From NCBI GenBank assembly GCA_029937655.1, contig JAPYPK010000026.1, positions 1 through 16,782 on the forward strand: DNA of 16,782 nt. The letters run 5' to 3'. Below, piece after piece: positions 1-7,573 of the stretch. Position 1 is the stretch's first letter, and every line of letters starts with the position of its first letter. Both the position numbers and the translations under genes were made by a program. The notes beneath the pieces were generated by a model, which saw only the letters and a program-made list of their open reading frames with translations, searched no databases and was not told where the DNA came from. This DNA comes from Nitrospinaceae bacterium. Lineage in GTDB: Bacteria > Nitrospinota > Nitrospinia > Nitrospinales > VA-1.

Positions 1-1625
1 GAATTAAGAACGCTAAAGAAATTTTCTGGAACCTGACGACACCCGCTTTATACGAACACATCAGCCGTAACGGAGAAGGCCAACTTTCGCACCTGGGCCC
101 GGTGGTAGTTTCTACAGGAGAACACACGGGTCGTGCCCCTAACGACAAGTTTATTGTTAAAGAGCCAACAAGCCGAGACGACATTTGGTGGGGCAAGGTA
201 AATAAACCCTTCAAAGTTGAACAGTTTGACGCTTTGTACGGCCGTGTGCTTGCGTATTTACAAAATAAAAGTCTATACGTACAAGATTGCTGTGCCGGAG
301 CAGATCAGGAGAAACAACTTCACATCCGCGTCATTACAGAAACTGCCTGGCATAATCTTTTTGCAAGAAACATGTTTATCCAAATCAAAGACCTTGATAA
401 ATTGGCTAACCATGTTCCAGCATTTACGATACTACATGTTCCCAGCTTTAAAGCTGTGCCCTCGATTGATGGTACAAATTCAGAAGTCTTCGTTGTAGTG
501 GATTACGCTAAACAAATGGTCCTAATCGGTGGGACAAACTACGCGGGGGAAATAAAGAAATCAGTGTTCTCTGTACTAAATTATCTACTACCCAAAAAAC
601 ATTCGGTTCTATCGATGCATTGTTCAGCAAATATAGGCTCCGACGGAGATTCTGCAGTATTTTTTGGTCTTTCAGGTACAGGGAAAACGACCCTTTCTGC
701 CGATCCCAATCGTGATTTAATCGGAGACGATGAACATGGATGGAGTGATAAGGGGGTTTTTAATTTTGAAGGTGGCTGCTATGCGAAGGTCATTCGTCTT
801 TCTCAAGAGGCAGAACCAGAAATCTACCAATGCACACGGCAGTTTGGAACTATTCTTGAAAATGTGCTTATGGATCCAGTTACACGTAGACTCAATCTAG
901 ATGATGCAAGTCTCACAGAAAACACACGGGCAAGTTACCCCATTACGCATATTAAAAATGCTGTTCCCAGTGGAATGGGTGCTCACCCAAAACAAGTGAT
1001 TATGCTTACATGCGATGCTTATGGCGTGATGCCTCCGGTAGCTAAAATGACTCCCGAACAGGCCATGTACCACTTCATCTCTGGATACACCGCAAAAGTA
1101 GCAGGAACAGAAAAAGGATTAAGCCGAGAACCCACTGCCGTATTCAGCACCTGTTTTGGTGCTCCGTTTATGACCTTACACCCTTCAGTTTATGCAAACA
1201 TGTTGGGCGAACGTATAGCTGAACATAAAGTTGATTGCTGGCTTGTCAATACAGGTTGGACTGCTGGGCCTTATGGAGTAGGGCATCGAATGGAAATCGC
1301 TCATACTAGGGCGATGATCAGCGCAATTCTCAAAGGAGAACTTAGAGGCGTCCCAACAGAAACAGACCCAGTATTTGGTTTGCATATTCCAACGTCTGTT
1401 GCCATCGAAGGCTATCAAGAGGTTCCACAAGAAATTCTCAACCCAAGAAATACCTGGAAAAATAAAAAGGACTACGATAAAAAAGCCCGGGAGCTGGCTG
1501 CACAGTTTGTTGAGAATTTTAAAGAATATGAAAGTAGTGTTACTAAGGAAGTACTCGCGGCTGGCCCCAATCCGATGGCACCCATTGATCAAGGCCTGCC
1601 AAAAGTTCAAAAACTAAGAGGCTGA
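1..1625 (+). CDS. pckA: Phosphoenolpyruvate carboxykinase (ATP), 5' end cut by window
   Basis: Converts oxaloacetate and ATP to PEP, CO2 and ADP in the cytoplasm, the entry step of gluconeogenesis. The frame is open to the window edge (first whole codon at base 3), giving 540 visible residues. The first available start, a GTG at 102, lies inside the conserved N-terminal domain, so the true start is upstream of the window. Seen in order (numbered from base 3): the HTGRAPNDKF substrate-binding segment near residue 40, the ATP P-loop GLSGTGKTT at about 222-230, the metal-binding kinase-2 stretch LIGDDEHGW at about 239, and the C-terminal NTGWTAGPYG segment. The length is full for the ATP-type family, and only some tens of residues at most should be missing. 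A 70-base spacer with GC-rich palindromes separates it from pdxA. The family assignment is essentially certain. Confidence 0.97.
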   Translation, partial: IKNAKEIFWNLTTPALYEHISRNGEGQLSHLGPVVVSTGEHTGRAPNDKFIVKEPTSRDDIWWGKVNKPFKVEQFDALYGRVLAYLQNKSLYVQDCCAGADQEKQLHIRVITETAWHNLFARNMFIQIKDLDKLANHVPAFTILHVPSFKAVPSIDGTNSEVFVVVDYAKQMVLIGGTNYAGEIKKSVFSVLNYLLPKKHSVLSMHCSANIGSDGDSAVFFGLSGTGKTTLSADPNRDLIGDDEHGWSDKGVFNFEGGCYAKVIRLSQEAEPEIYQCTRQFGTILENVLMDPVTRRLNLDDASLTENTRASYPITHIKNAVPSGMGAHPKQVIMLTCDAYGVMPPVAKMTPEQAMYHFISGYTAKVAGTEKGLSREPTAVFSTCFGAPFMTLHPSVYANMLGERIAEHKVDCWLVNTGWTAGPYGVGHRMEIAHTRAMISAILKGELRGVPTETDPVFGLHIPTSVAIEGYQEVPQEILNPRNTWKNKKDYDKKARELAAQFVENFKEYESSVTKEVLAAGPNPMAPIDQGLPKVQKLRG

Positions 1626-1631
1626 TCTCAT

Positions 1632-1665
1632 AGTTCTCCCCGGGCGAACTGTCACGTGCCGGCAC
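1632..1665. other. Two adjacent GC-rich inverted repeats between pckA and pdxA
   Basis: Bases 1632-1650 form an imperfect palindrome (AGTTC at one end, GAACT at the other, CCCCGGG in the middle). Bases 1656-1665 are a perfect 10-base palindrome, GTGCCGGCAC. They stand out in an otherwise AT-rich spacer just after the pckA stop. No long T-run follows, so this is not a classical intrinsic terminator. A protein-binding site, an mRNA-stabilising hairpin or a weak terminator are all possible. The role is inferred only. Confidence 0.3.
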
Positions 1666-1695
1666 AATAGTTTAAAGAATTTTGGAGGAAACACT

Positions 1696-2703
1696 TTGGA
1701 AGACCGACCACGCATCGCCATCACCATGGGCGACCCCGCCGGTGTCGGACCGGAAATCATTGTTAAAATGTTTCAGGATCCATCGGTTTACAGCTTTTCG
1801 CGTCCACTTATTGTCGGAGATGCAACGTTTTTAAACGAAGTGACCTTGAAGTTAGCATCTAGCCTCTCTATTATCCCCATATCATCTCCGCAGGAAGCAT
1901 CCTTTACCCCGGGTTCCATTGATGTATTGGATTTGAAGAATATTTCAAATGTTATTAATGTAGGCCAAGCTGACGCTGTAGGTGGAAAAGCCTCTGTAGA
2001 GTACATTCGTACAGCCGTTAACCTAGCACTCGATCATAAAGTTGAAGCAATTACTACCGCCCCAATCAATAAAAAAAGTATTTATCTAGCTGGGTTTACA
2101 TGGCCGGGGCATACCGAAATGCTAGCCGATTTAACTGGCACGAAGGACGTGGCTCTTATGCTAACAGGTGATGCACTACGAGTGGTAATTGTTACAACGC
2201 ATGTACCACTCAATAAAGTATGGGAAGGGGTCACATACAAGCGAGTAATAACTACTATTAAACTCACTTATCAGTGGCTACTTGAACATGTGACCGAAAA
2301 CCCAAAAATCGCAGTGACTGGCCTCAACCCACACTGCGGTGACGGTGGAATTTTTGGTAAGGAGGAACTGGAAGAAATCATTCCAGCTCTAGATGATGCT
2401 CGGAAAGAAGGCATCAACGCTTTTGGCCCATTTTCGGCGGATGCTTTTTTCGCAAAATTTGAACCAAACAAATACGATGCCGTGATCACGATGTATCACG
2501 ACCAGGGGATGATTCCTGTAAAAATGGCTAATAAGGGTACCGCGGTTAATGTGACTATTGGGCTCCCAATCATCCGTACGTCAGTCGACCATGGAACAGC
2601 TTTTGATATAGCTGGGAAGGGCCTCGCCTCCCCTGAAAGCCTTAAATTAGCAATACAATCTGCCGCTCAACTCACAAAACCCACACTCAGTCGCTCGAGA
2701 TGA
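1696..2703 (+). CDS. pdxA: 4-hydroxythreonine-4-phosphate dehydrogenase PdxA
   Basis: Oxidises 4-phosphohydroxy-L-threonine with NAD(P) to the aminoketone used by PdxJ in the DXP-dependent route to pyridoxal 5'-phosphate. The start is a TTG, supported by GGAGG at 1684-1688 with a 7-base spacer, and homologous sequence begins immediately (ITMGDPAGVGPE, residues 9-20). The divalent-metal histidines expected from the E. coli enzyme are present as H169 (TTHVPL), H213 (GLNPHCGD) and H268 (MYHDQG). The GHTEML, SVDHGTAFD and PIIRTS segments are also intact. Its 335 residues match the family length of about 330. The stop overlaps the ksgA start by four bases (ATGA), so the two are probably translationally coupled. 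The link between B6 synthesis and ksgA is the same pdxA-ksgA order found in many bacteria. Confidence 0.96.
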   Translation: MEDRPRIAITMGDPAGVGPEIIVKMFQDPSVYSFSRPLIVGDATFLNEVTLKLASSLSIIPISSPQEASFTPGSIDVLDLKNISNVINVGQADAVGGKASVEYIRTAVNLALDHKVEAITTAPINKKSIYLAGFTWPGHTEMLADLTGTKDVALMLTGDALRVVIVTTHVPLNKVWEGVTYKRVITTIKLTYQWLLEHVTENPKIAVTGLNPHCGDGGIFGKEELEEIIPALDDARKEGINAFGPFSADAFFAKFEPNKYDAVITMYHDQGMIPVKMANKGTAVNVTIGLPIIRTSVDHGTAFDIAGKGLASPESLKLAIQSAAQLTKPTLSRSR

Positions 2704-3485
2704 AGAAACCACCCTTGGGGCAGAACTATCTAATCAACGAGGACATCGCTCGCGAAATTATTTTTCAAGCAGGTATTTCTAATGACCAGCATGTATTAGA
2801 AATTGGCCCCGGAAAAGGAATTCTCACTGCTCTTCTGCTGAAAAAAGCTAAATCACTAACTGCCATTGAAATAGACTCTGGGCTTTGCTTGGCATTAACA
2901 GACAGCTTTAAAGCATACGAAAATTTTCATCTTATACAAACAGATGCCCTGAAGTATAACTACAACGCATTAGAAAACCAGTGCCAAGTCGTGTCAAATT
3001 TACCATACTATGCCGCAACTCATATCCTCAAGAGACTTATTCATTACCGCGAATACTTTACTAACATCACTGTAATGTTGCAAAAAGAAGTCGTCGACCG
3101 TCTGGTTGCAATCCCGGGCACACGTGATTATGGATCACTTTCTGTTTTTATTCAGTTTTACTGCGAAGTGGAACGACTTATAGAGGTGAGTAAAGAAGCT
3201 TTTTCACCGAAACCGAAAATTGATTCTTCGGTTATAAAGCTAACTCCACTAACCACTTCACGGGTGAAAGTAGACAACTTGAAAACATTTTTTGCTGTAG
3301 TTAATGCCTCTTTTTTGCATAAAAGAAAAATGCTTAAAAACAATCTTACGGAGTGGGGAAATTTATTTCAAAACCAAAATGGGACAATAAAACTGGCAGG
3401 AATTAATTTGAATCGCAGAGGAGAAACATTATCAATTGAAGATTTCGCAATTCTTTCTAACTATATCCATTCATGTGATGACTGA
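2700..3485 (+). CDS. ksgA: 16S rRNA (adenine-N6,N6)-dimethyltransferase KsgA/RsmA
   Basis: Transfers methyl groups from S-adenosylmethionine to the two adjacent adenines of helix 45 in 16S rRNA, a late step in 30S subunit maturation. The N-terminus PLGQNYLINEDIA (residues 5-17) is the family signature. SAM motif I is LEIGPGKG (33-40), the acidic motif II residue lies in AIEID (55-59), and catalytic motif IV is NLPY (100-103). The C-terminal FSPKPKIDSSV segment (169-179) is the usual FxPxPxVxS element, and the following helical domain is complete. Its 261 residues are normal for the family. The ATG sits inside the pdxA stop, and its own stop lies 8 bases inside the next gene, so it belongs to one transcription unit with pdxA and cobA-hemD. 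Confidence 0.96.
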   Translation: MKKPPLGQNYLINEDIAREIIFQAGISNDQHVLEIGPGKGILTALLLKKAKSLTAIEIDSGLCLALTDSFKAYENFHLIQTDALKYNYNALENQCQVVSNLPYYAATHILKRLIHYREYFTNITVMLQKEVVDRLVAIPGTRDYGSLSVFIQFYCEVERLIEVSKEAFSPKPKIDSSVIKLTPLTTSRVKVDNLKTFFAVVNASFLHKRKMLKNNLTEWGNLFQNQNGTIKLAGINLNRRGETLSIEDFAILSNYIHSCDD

Positions 3486-5007
3486 ACCAAACTTAGAAAA
3501 GGGACAAGTTATTTTAGTGGGCGCCGGTCCCGGTGATATTGGACTTCTAACCCTTAGAGGGAAAGACTGGTTAGTGCGGGCAGACGTAGTTATATATGAT
3601 CACTTGGTCAACTCAAACATGCTTCGTTTCGCTGGTTCAGCGGAACTGATATATGTCGGGAAAAAGGCAGGGCACGCCACAGTCACGCAAAATAAAATCA
3701 ATGAATTGCTAGTTAATAGTGCCAATGCAGGAAAAATTGTTGTTCGTTTAAAAGGAGGAGATCCTTTTATTTTCGGCCGTGGAGGTGAAGAAGTACAAGC
3801 TCTTAAAGAAGCAGACATTCGTTTTACAATTGTTCCTGGAATCCCCTCCCCCATCGGCGTTTCTGCATACGCAGGAATTCCTCTTACGCATCGCGATCAC
3901 GCATCAACTATTTCAATCATTACCGGAAGCAACGAACACGGAGAAGAACATTTAAAGCTCGATTGGGAAAATATTTCTACTCGCACAGGAACACTGGTTT
4001 TTCTTATGGGTGCGCGCAAGCTACCCAGAATCGTTGAACAGCTTATTAAATTCAAAAAAAAACCGGATACTCCTGTCGCGGTTATTCAATGGGGTACCAC
4101 CTCCCGCCAGAAAACTTGGGTTGGTACTCTTAACACCATAGTCGATATCGCCACGAAAGAAAAAATCCAACCTCCAACGCTGACTATCATTGGCGAAGTA
4201 GTTAATCTAAAACCCATTACTGACTGGTATGAAACTCTGCCATTATTTGGAAAAACATTTGTTGTAACCCGAGCCGAGGAACAAGCAGAATCATTTATTC
4301 ATATGCTTGAGGAACAAGGCGCCGAAGCATTTCTCTATTCATCCATTAAGACCATTCCTCCAGTGGACTGGGGCCCACTCGATCAATCTCTTGAAGAATT
4401 ATCCAGTTATGATGGGCTAATTTTCACCAGTGCAAATGGGGTACATTTTTTTTCTCAGCGACTAAGGGAAAAAAACAAAGATATCCGAGAACTTAAAGGA
4501 GTTCGCATTTATGCAATTGGTCCTAAAACAGAACAAGCCGTCCTCAAATTGAATATTCGAGTCGATACAGTTCCTGAAAACTACATAGCCGAATCGTTAA
4601 TTGAGTGTATAGGTAAGGACAATATCGAAGGGAAAAAATTTCTTTTGCCACGTGCCAGTGTTGCTCGCGAAGTTTTACCGAACACATTGCGTGAAATGGG
4701 AGCCAGTATTGACGTGGTTCCTGCTTACCAAACAATTCTACCTGAACAACCGGAGACCAACTTTCTTAAACGGCTGAATGAAGGGACTATTGATGTGATT
4801 ACTTTCACATCATCCTCAACAGTAACTAATTTTCTTGATCGCCTTAATAAAGAACATCATGAAAAGCTTAACAAGATCACTATTGCCTGTATCGGACCCA
4901 TCACTCAAAAAACTGCAGAGGACCGTGGACTTAAAGTTACTATCGTTCCAAACCAATACACCGTTACAGGTCTTTTCTCTGCCATCAAAAGTCACTTTGC
5001 AAAATAA
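3478..5007 (+). CDS. cobA-hemD: Fused uroporphyrinogen-III C-methyltransferase / uroporphyrinogen-III synthase
   Basis: A single 509-residue polypeptide joining two successive tetrapyrrole enzymes. Residues about 10-245 are a SUMT (CobA/CysG-C) domain that methylates uroporphyrinogen III to precorrin-2 for siroheme and cobamides: GAGPGD at 15-20, KGGDPFIFGRGGEE at 92-105, then GIPLTHRD, the SAM-binding LMGARKL and the PPTLTIIGEVV end motif. Residues about 255-509 are a HemD-type uroporphyrinogen-III synthase with two related lobes, beginning FVVTRAEEQAE. HemD is poorly conserved in sequence, so its assignment rests on length, position and the opening VTRxxxQA motif. The ATG at 3478 was chosen over an upstream TTG at 3436 because the extra 14 residues lie wholly inside ksgA and homologous sequence begins after 3478. 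No strong Shine-Dalgarno sequence is visible, consistent with translation coupled to ksgA. Confidence 0.92.
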   Translation: MTEPNLEKGQVILVGAGPGDIGLLTLRGKDWLVRADVVIYDHLVNSNMLRFAGSAELIYVGKKAGHATVTQNKINELLVNSANAGKIVVRLKGGDPFIFGRGGEEVQALKEADIRFTIVPGIPSPIGVSAYAGIPLTHRDHASTISIITGSNEHGEEHLKLDWENISTRTGTLVFLMGARKLPRIVEQLIKFKKKPDTPVAVIQWGTTSRQKTWVGTLNTIVDIATKEKIQPPTLTIIGEVVNLKPITDWYETLPLFGKTFVVTRAEEQAESFIHMLEEQGAEAFLYSSIKTIPPVDWGPLDQSLEELSSYDGLIFTSANGVHFFSQRLREKNKDIRELKGVRIYAIGPKTEQAVLKLNIRVDTVPENYIAESLIECIGKDNIEGKKFLLPRASVAREVLPNTLREMGASIDVVPAYQTILPEQPETNFLKRLNEGTIDVITFTSSSTVTNFLDRLNKEHHEKLNKITIACIGPITQKTAEDRGLKVTIVPNQYTVTGLFSAIKSHFAK

Positions 5008-5133
5008 TCCGTAATTTCGTAGCAATCACACACCCTGTCATTTAAATGGAAAACATTTAGGTCAATGTTCGCAGTGTGTGCCACTGAGTGACAAACCTAA
5101 AGGGCACTATCCTCTGATAACTATTTTAAATTA

Positions 5134-5162
5134 TTGATTATATTGACTTTATGGGTTATCCT
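5134..5162 (+). promoter_or_regulatory. Possible sigma70-type promoter upstream of the recombinase-like gene
   Basis: TTGATT (5134-5139) and TATCCT (5157-5162) are separated by exactly 17 bases. Each matches four of six consensus bases. It lies about 70 bases before the GTG start, in a 226-base spacer (5008-5233) where I see no other gene. The spacer also holds a 10-base palindrome CATTTAAATG at 5039-5048. Confidence 0.33.
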
Positions 5163-5233
5163 TAAAGAATGATTCGCTCTAAAACAACTAATAACCGTTG
5201 CGTCGCTGGCGCCCCGCTTCAGGAGACACATTC

Positions 5234-6049
5234 GTGAATACAGATATCGTTACCATCCCAAGTCTAATGCATTTTTTAAATATGATGCGAAATCATATGA
5301 AACTGTGCGGATATAGCTCTGAAACTGTAAAAGCATATCTTGGACAAACCCAGAGCTTTATTCGGTTTAAGCGCCCAGTTAATCTACAAAATATCACCGA
5401 AGAGGATATCCAAAACCACTTGAACCATCTCGTCGAGAGTGGGTTCTCAAGGTCAACAATAGACCAAGCTGCCAAGGCTATGGAAATTTTCTATTATGAA
5501 TTATTTGGACGACAACTGAACCTTTCAGGGTTTAAACGGCCTAGAAAAGAACGTCCTATACCCATACTTCTTACCCCAAATGAAGTTTATCAAATCGCCT
5601 GCCATACAAAAACTATCAGGGACCGTCTAATGATTGAACTAGCATACTCGGCTGGCTTAAGAGTTTCTGAATTAGTGGAAGTACAAGTGGAGCATCTCAA
5701 CCTCGAGGGATTGATGTTGCATGTCCCGGGACTTGATAGAAAAAAGCGAACCACTTTTTTTTCAAAATACCTTCAGGACTCGCTGAGAAGACAGATCAAG
5801 GCTAAAAATACTAGCAACTATTTATTTCCCAGCGAACGGGGTGGTGCACTGACAACCCGAGCAGTCGCAAAATTTTTCAAAAAATCCCTTGTCGCGTCTG
5901 GGTTAAAGAAACTAGCTACACCTCATTCGTTGAGGCAATCATTTGTCAATTCTAGGTTTAACAAAGAGGCTGGCCCCGTTGCCCTACAAAATGCTTTGGA
6001 TCAAAGAGCAACCTTCTCAACTTCTCCTGATTCAAAAAAAGCTGCTTAA
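5234..6049 (+). CDS. XerC/D-like tyrosine recombinase with degenerate active site
   Basis: Its 271 residues have the two-domain layout of a phage-integrase/Xer recombinase: an N-terminal SAM-like core-binding domain (about residues 10-95) and a C-terminal catalytic domain (about 108-271). The GTG at 5234 was chosen because AGGAG at 5221-5225 sits 8 bases upstream. A TTG at 5198 would add 12 residues without such support. Arg I is R143 in AGLRVSEL, and the HxLR box is H231-S-L-R234. Aligned without gaps to E. coli XerD, the other catalytic positions are substituted: the beta2-beta3 Lys is L167 (VPGLDRKKR against VIGKGNKER), the LGH His is Q257 (ALDQ), and the nucleophilic Tyr nine residues later is D266 (STSPDS). 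No tyrosine occurs after residue 196, and no frame nearby restores one. It probably folds and may bind DNA but should not cleave it. It could be a regulator, an accessory protein or a decaying gene. Confidence 0.82.
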   Translation: MNTDIVTIPSLMHFLNMMRNHMKLCGYSSETVKAYLGQTQSFIRFKRPVNLQNITEEDIQNHLNHLVESGFSRSTIDQAAKAMEIFYYELFGRQLNLSGFKRPRKERPIPILLTPNEVYQIACHTKTIRDRLMIELAYSAGLRVSELVEVQVEHLNLEGLMLHVPGLDRKKRTTFFSKYLQDSLRRQIKAKNTSNYLFPSERGGALTTRAVAKFFKKSLVASGLKKLATPHSLRQSFVNSRFNKEAGPVALQNALDQRATFSTSPDSKKAA

Positions 6050-6097
6050 CCCACACAGTTGTATATGCAAAAAATCAGGCCTATTTTATAGAAATTA

Positions 6098-7171
6098 CTA
6101 ATTAACTCGCTCATATCTCATATTTCTTCGCTGAGGCTTGAACCCACTGTCAGTAATTATCCGCCGAATATCTTCTTCGTTAAGGCAATGAACAGTACCT
6201 GCCGCTCTCACAACATTCTCCTCTAACATGGTACTTCCCATATCGTTTGCACCGTAATATAAGGCCATTTGCCCTACCTTAGGCCCTTGAGTCACCCACG
6301 ATGATTGCAGATTGTCAAAATTATCCAAAAATATTCGGCTAATGGCCAAAGTTTTCAGATAATCAAGTCCAGTTACTTGAGAAGTCATATCATGATCTAA
6401 GCCAAGCTCTGTGCGACCAGGTTGAAAAGGCCAAGGAATAAAAGCAGTAAACCCCATAGTTTTATCCTGTTGATCTCGTATACGTCGAAGGTGCTCCACC
6501 CGGTCTTCGACGTTTTCCACATGGCCAAACATCATTGTCGCAGTCGTGGGTATATTCATACCATGAGCACAATCCATGACATCAAGCCATTCTCGGGTCG
6601 AACATTTATGCGGGCTTATTTTCTGACGCACGCGGTCTACTAAAATCTCAGCTCCACCACCAGGAATGCTATCCAACCCGGCATCGTTTAATCTATTAAG
6701 AGTGTCGACTACAGTAAGTTTTGAAATTTTTGCAGTATGGATTATCTCCGGCGGAGACAATGCGTGCAGATGTATGTCAAACCGTTCCTTAATACGCCGA
6801 AATAAACCTTCAAAATAATCAATTTTCAGATTAATGTTGTGACCTCCCTGTAGAAGAATTTGCCTCCCCCCCATAGCAATTGTTTCTTCTATTTTCCCAG
6901 CTATGGTTTCAAAAGAGTGAACATAGGCTTCTTCGTCACCTTCTTTCCTGTAAAAGGCGCAAAAGGCACAATCGGTGATACAAATATTTGTATAATTTAT
7001 ATTACGATCAACAATGTAAGTAACAACTCGCTCTTTTAGTTTTTTTCTGGAAATACGTGAGGCAATATTCCCCAACAAAAGCATGTCCGTGGTTTCGAAT
7101 AACCGGACTGCTTCTTCAGGTGAGATCCGTTCGCCATTGAGCGCTTTTTCAAGAATCTTATTCTCCATCAT
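6098..7171 (-). CDS. mqnC: Cyclic dehypoxanthinyl futalosine synthase MqnC (radical SAM)
   Basis: Catalyses the radical cyclisation of dehypoxanthinyl futalosine, third step of the futalosine route to menaquinone. The 4Fe-4S ligands are C64, C68 and C71 in ICITDCAFCAF, the CxxxCxxC pattern of radical SAM enzymes. Further family signatures are NINYTNIC before the cluster, ILLQGGHN, HLHALSPPEI, LDSIPGGGAEI and FIPWPFQPG. The last two distinguish this MqnC group from MqnE and from CofH. Its 357 residues match the family length. Two consecutive ATGs (7171, 7168) could serve as the start. The gene begins 14 bases inside the end of the upstream VOC gene, so the two are read together. It implies that the organism makes menaquinone by the futalosine pathway. 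Other mqn genes are not in this window. Confidence 0.94.
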   Translation of the reverse strand: MMENKILEKALNGERISPEEAVRLFETTDMLLLGNIASRISRKKLKERVVTYIVDRNINYTNICITDCAFCAFYRKEGDEEAYVHSFETIAGKIEETIAMGGRQILLQGGHNINLKIDYFEGLFRRIKERFDIHLHALSPPEIIHTAKISKLTVVDTLNRLNDAGLDSIPGGGAEILVDRVRQKISPHKCSTREWLDVMDCAHGMNIPTTATMMFGHVENVEDRVEHLRRIRDQQDKTMGFTAFIPWPFQPGRTELGLDHDMTSQVTGLDYLKTLAISRIFLDNFDNLQSSWVTQGPKVGQMALYYGANDMGSTMLEENVVRAAGTVHCLNEEDIRRIITDSGFKPQRRNMRYERVN

Positions 7172-7547
7172 AATGTATTTCTAGATGGTTAAAATCTAAA
7201 TCTTGGAAATAGACCGATTCTCCTTCACCTCGCTGAACAGGTCCCTCACCAATATCAACATTATTATCTCTAAGTTTCTTTACTGCCAATTGAAACATTT
7301 TTTTTTCTATCTTAAAGGCAAAGTGCATATAACCTATTTCGCTAAGCTCCTCTATGTGTGATTGTATTTCTAAATCAGGAACTTCAAACAAAGCAATTTT
7401 AGAATTTCCGGCGTCTAGCATGAGATGACGCAGACCCTTGGAAAATCTTTGTGAAACTTTGAATCCCAGAACATCAGTATAAAAATGTTCCGCTCTATCT
7501 AGGTGATGAACATTCAATGCAATGTGATGAATCCCTAAAAGACGCAT
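7158..7547 (-). CDS. VOC-superfamily (glyoxalase/bleomycin-resistance fold) protein
   Basis: A 129-residue single-domain protein with two beta-alpha-beta-beta-beta modules. The opening GIHHIALNVHHLDRAEHFY and the closing FQDLDFNHLEIHY are the typical paired VOC motifs. Likely divalent-metal ligands are H8, E55 (IALFE), H75 (YMHFAF) and E123 (HLEIH), the H/E/H/E set of metal-dependent VOC enzymes, so it is probably an active enzyme. The substrate cannot be read from the sequence: glyoxalase I, methylmalonyl-CoA epimerase and dioxygenases share this fold. It lies 26 bases after the prolyl isomerase gene and overlaps mqnC by 14 bases. The tight overlap raises, but does not prove, a role linked to quinone metabolism. 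Confidence 0.85.
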   Translation of the reverse strand: MRLLGIHHIALNVHHLDRAEHFYTDVLGFKVSQRFSKGLRHLMLDAGNSKIALFEVPDLEIQSHIEELSEIGYMHFAFKIEKKMFQLAVKKLRDNNVDIGEGPVQRGEGESVYFQDLDFNHLEIHYDGE

Positions 7548-7573
7548 AATTGCCAGAAGTTAAAAAGGAAGGA

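Noticed and set aside
1185..1610. Antisense open frame opposite pckA
   Set aside because: It lies entirely within the conserved pckA coding region on the other strand and its translation shows no recognisable domain.
3436..3477. TTG at 3436 as the start of cobA-hemD
   Set aside because: The extra 14 residues are coding for ksgA in another frame, the GAGGAG before it is about 12 bases away, and conserved CobA sequence begins only after the ATG at 3478.
5198..5233. TTG at 5198 as the start of the recombinase-like gene
   Set aside because: No ribosome-binding site precedes it. AGGAG at 5221-5225 is well placed for the GTG at 5234, and the extra residues do not look like a conserved N-terminus.
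5008..5233. dif-like recombination site near the Xer-like gene
   Set aside because: No pair of inverted 11-base arms around a 6-base centre resembling known dif sites could be seen.
5940..6097. Frameshift that would restore a Tyr-bearing C-terminus to the recombinase
   Set aside because: The other two forward frames after the HSLR box were read by eye and contain no LGH or T-T-x-x-Y pattern. The existing frame keeps exact XerD spacing, so substitution explains it better.
6050..6097. Bidirectional terminator between the convergent recombinase and mqnC genes
   Set aside because: Only a 6-base palindrome AGGCCT with an A-run on one side and a short T-run on the other is present. The stem is too short to support a terminator call.
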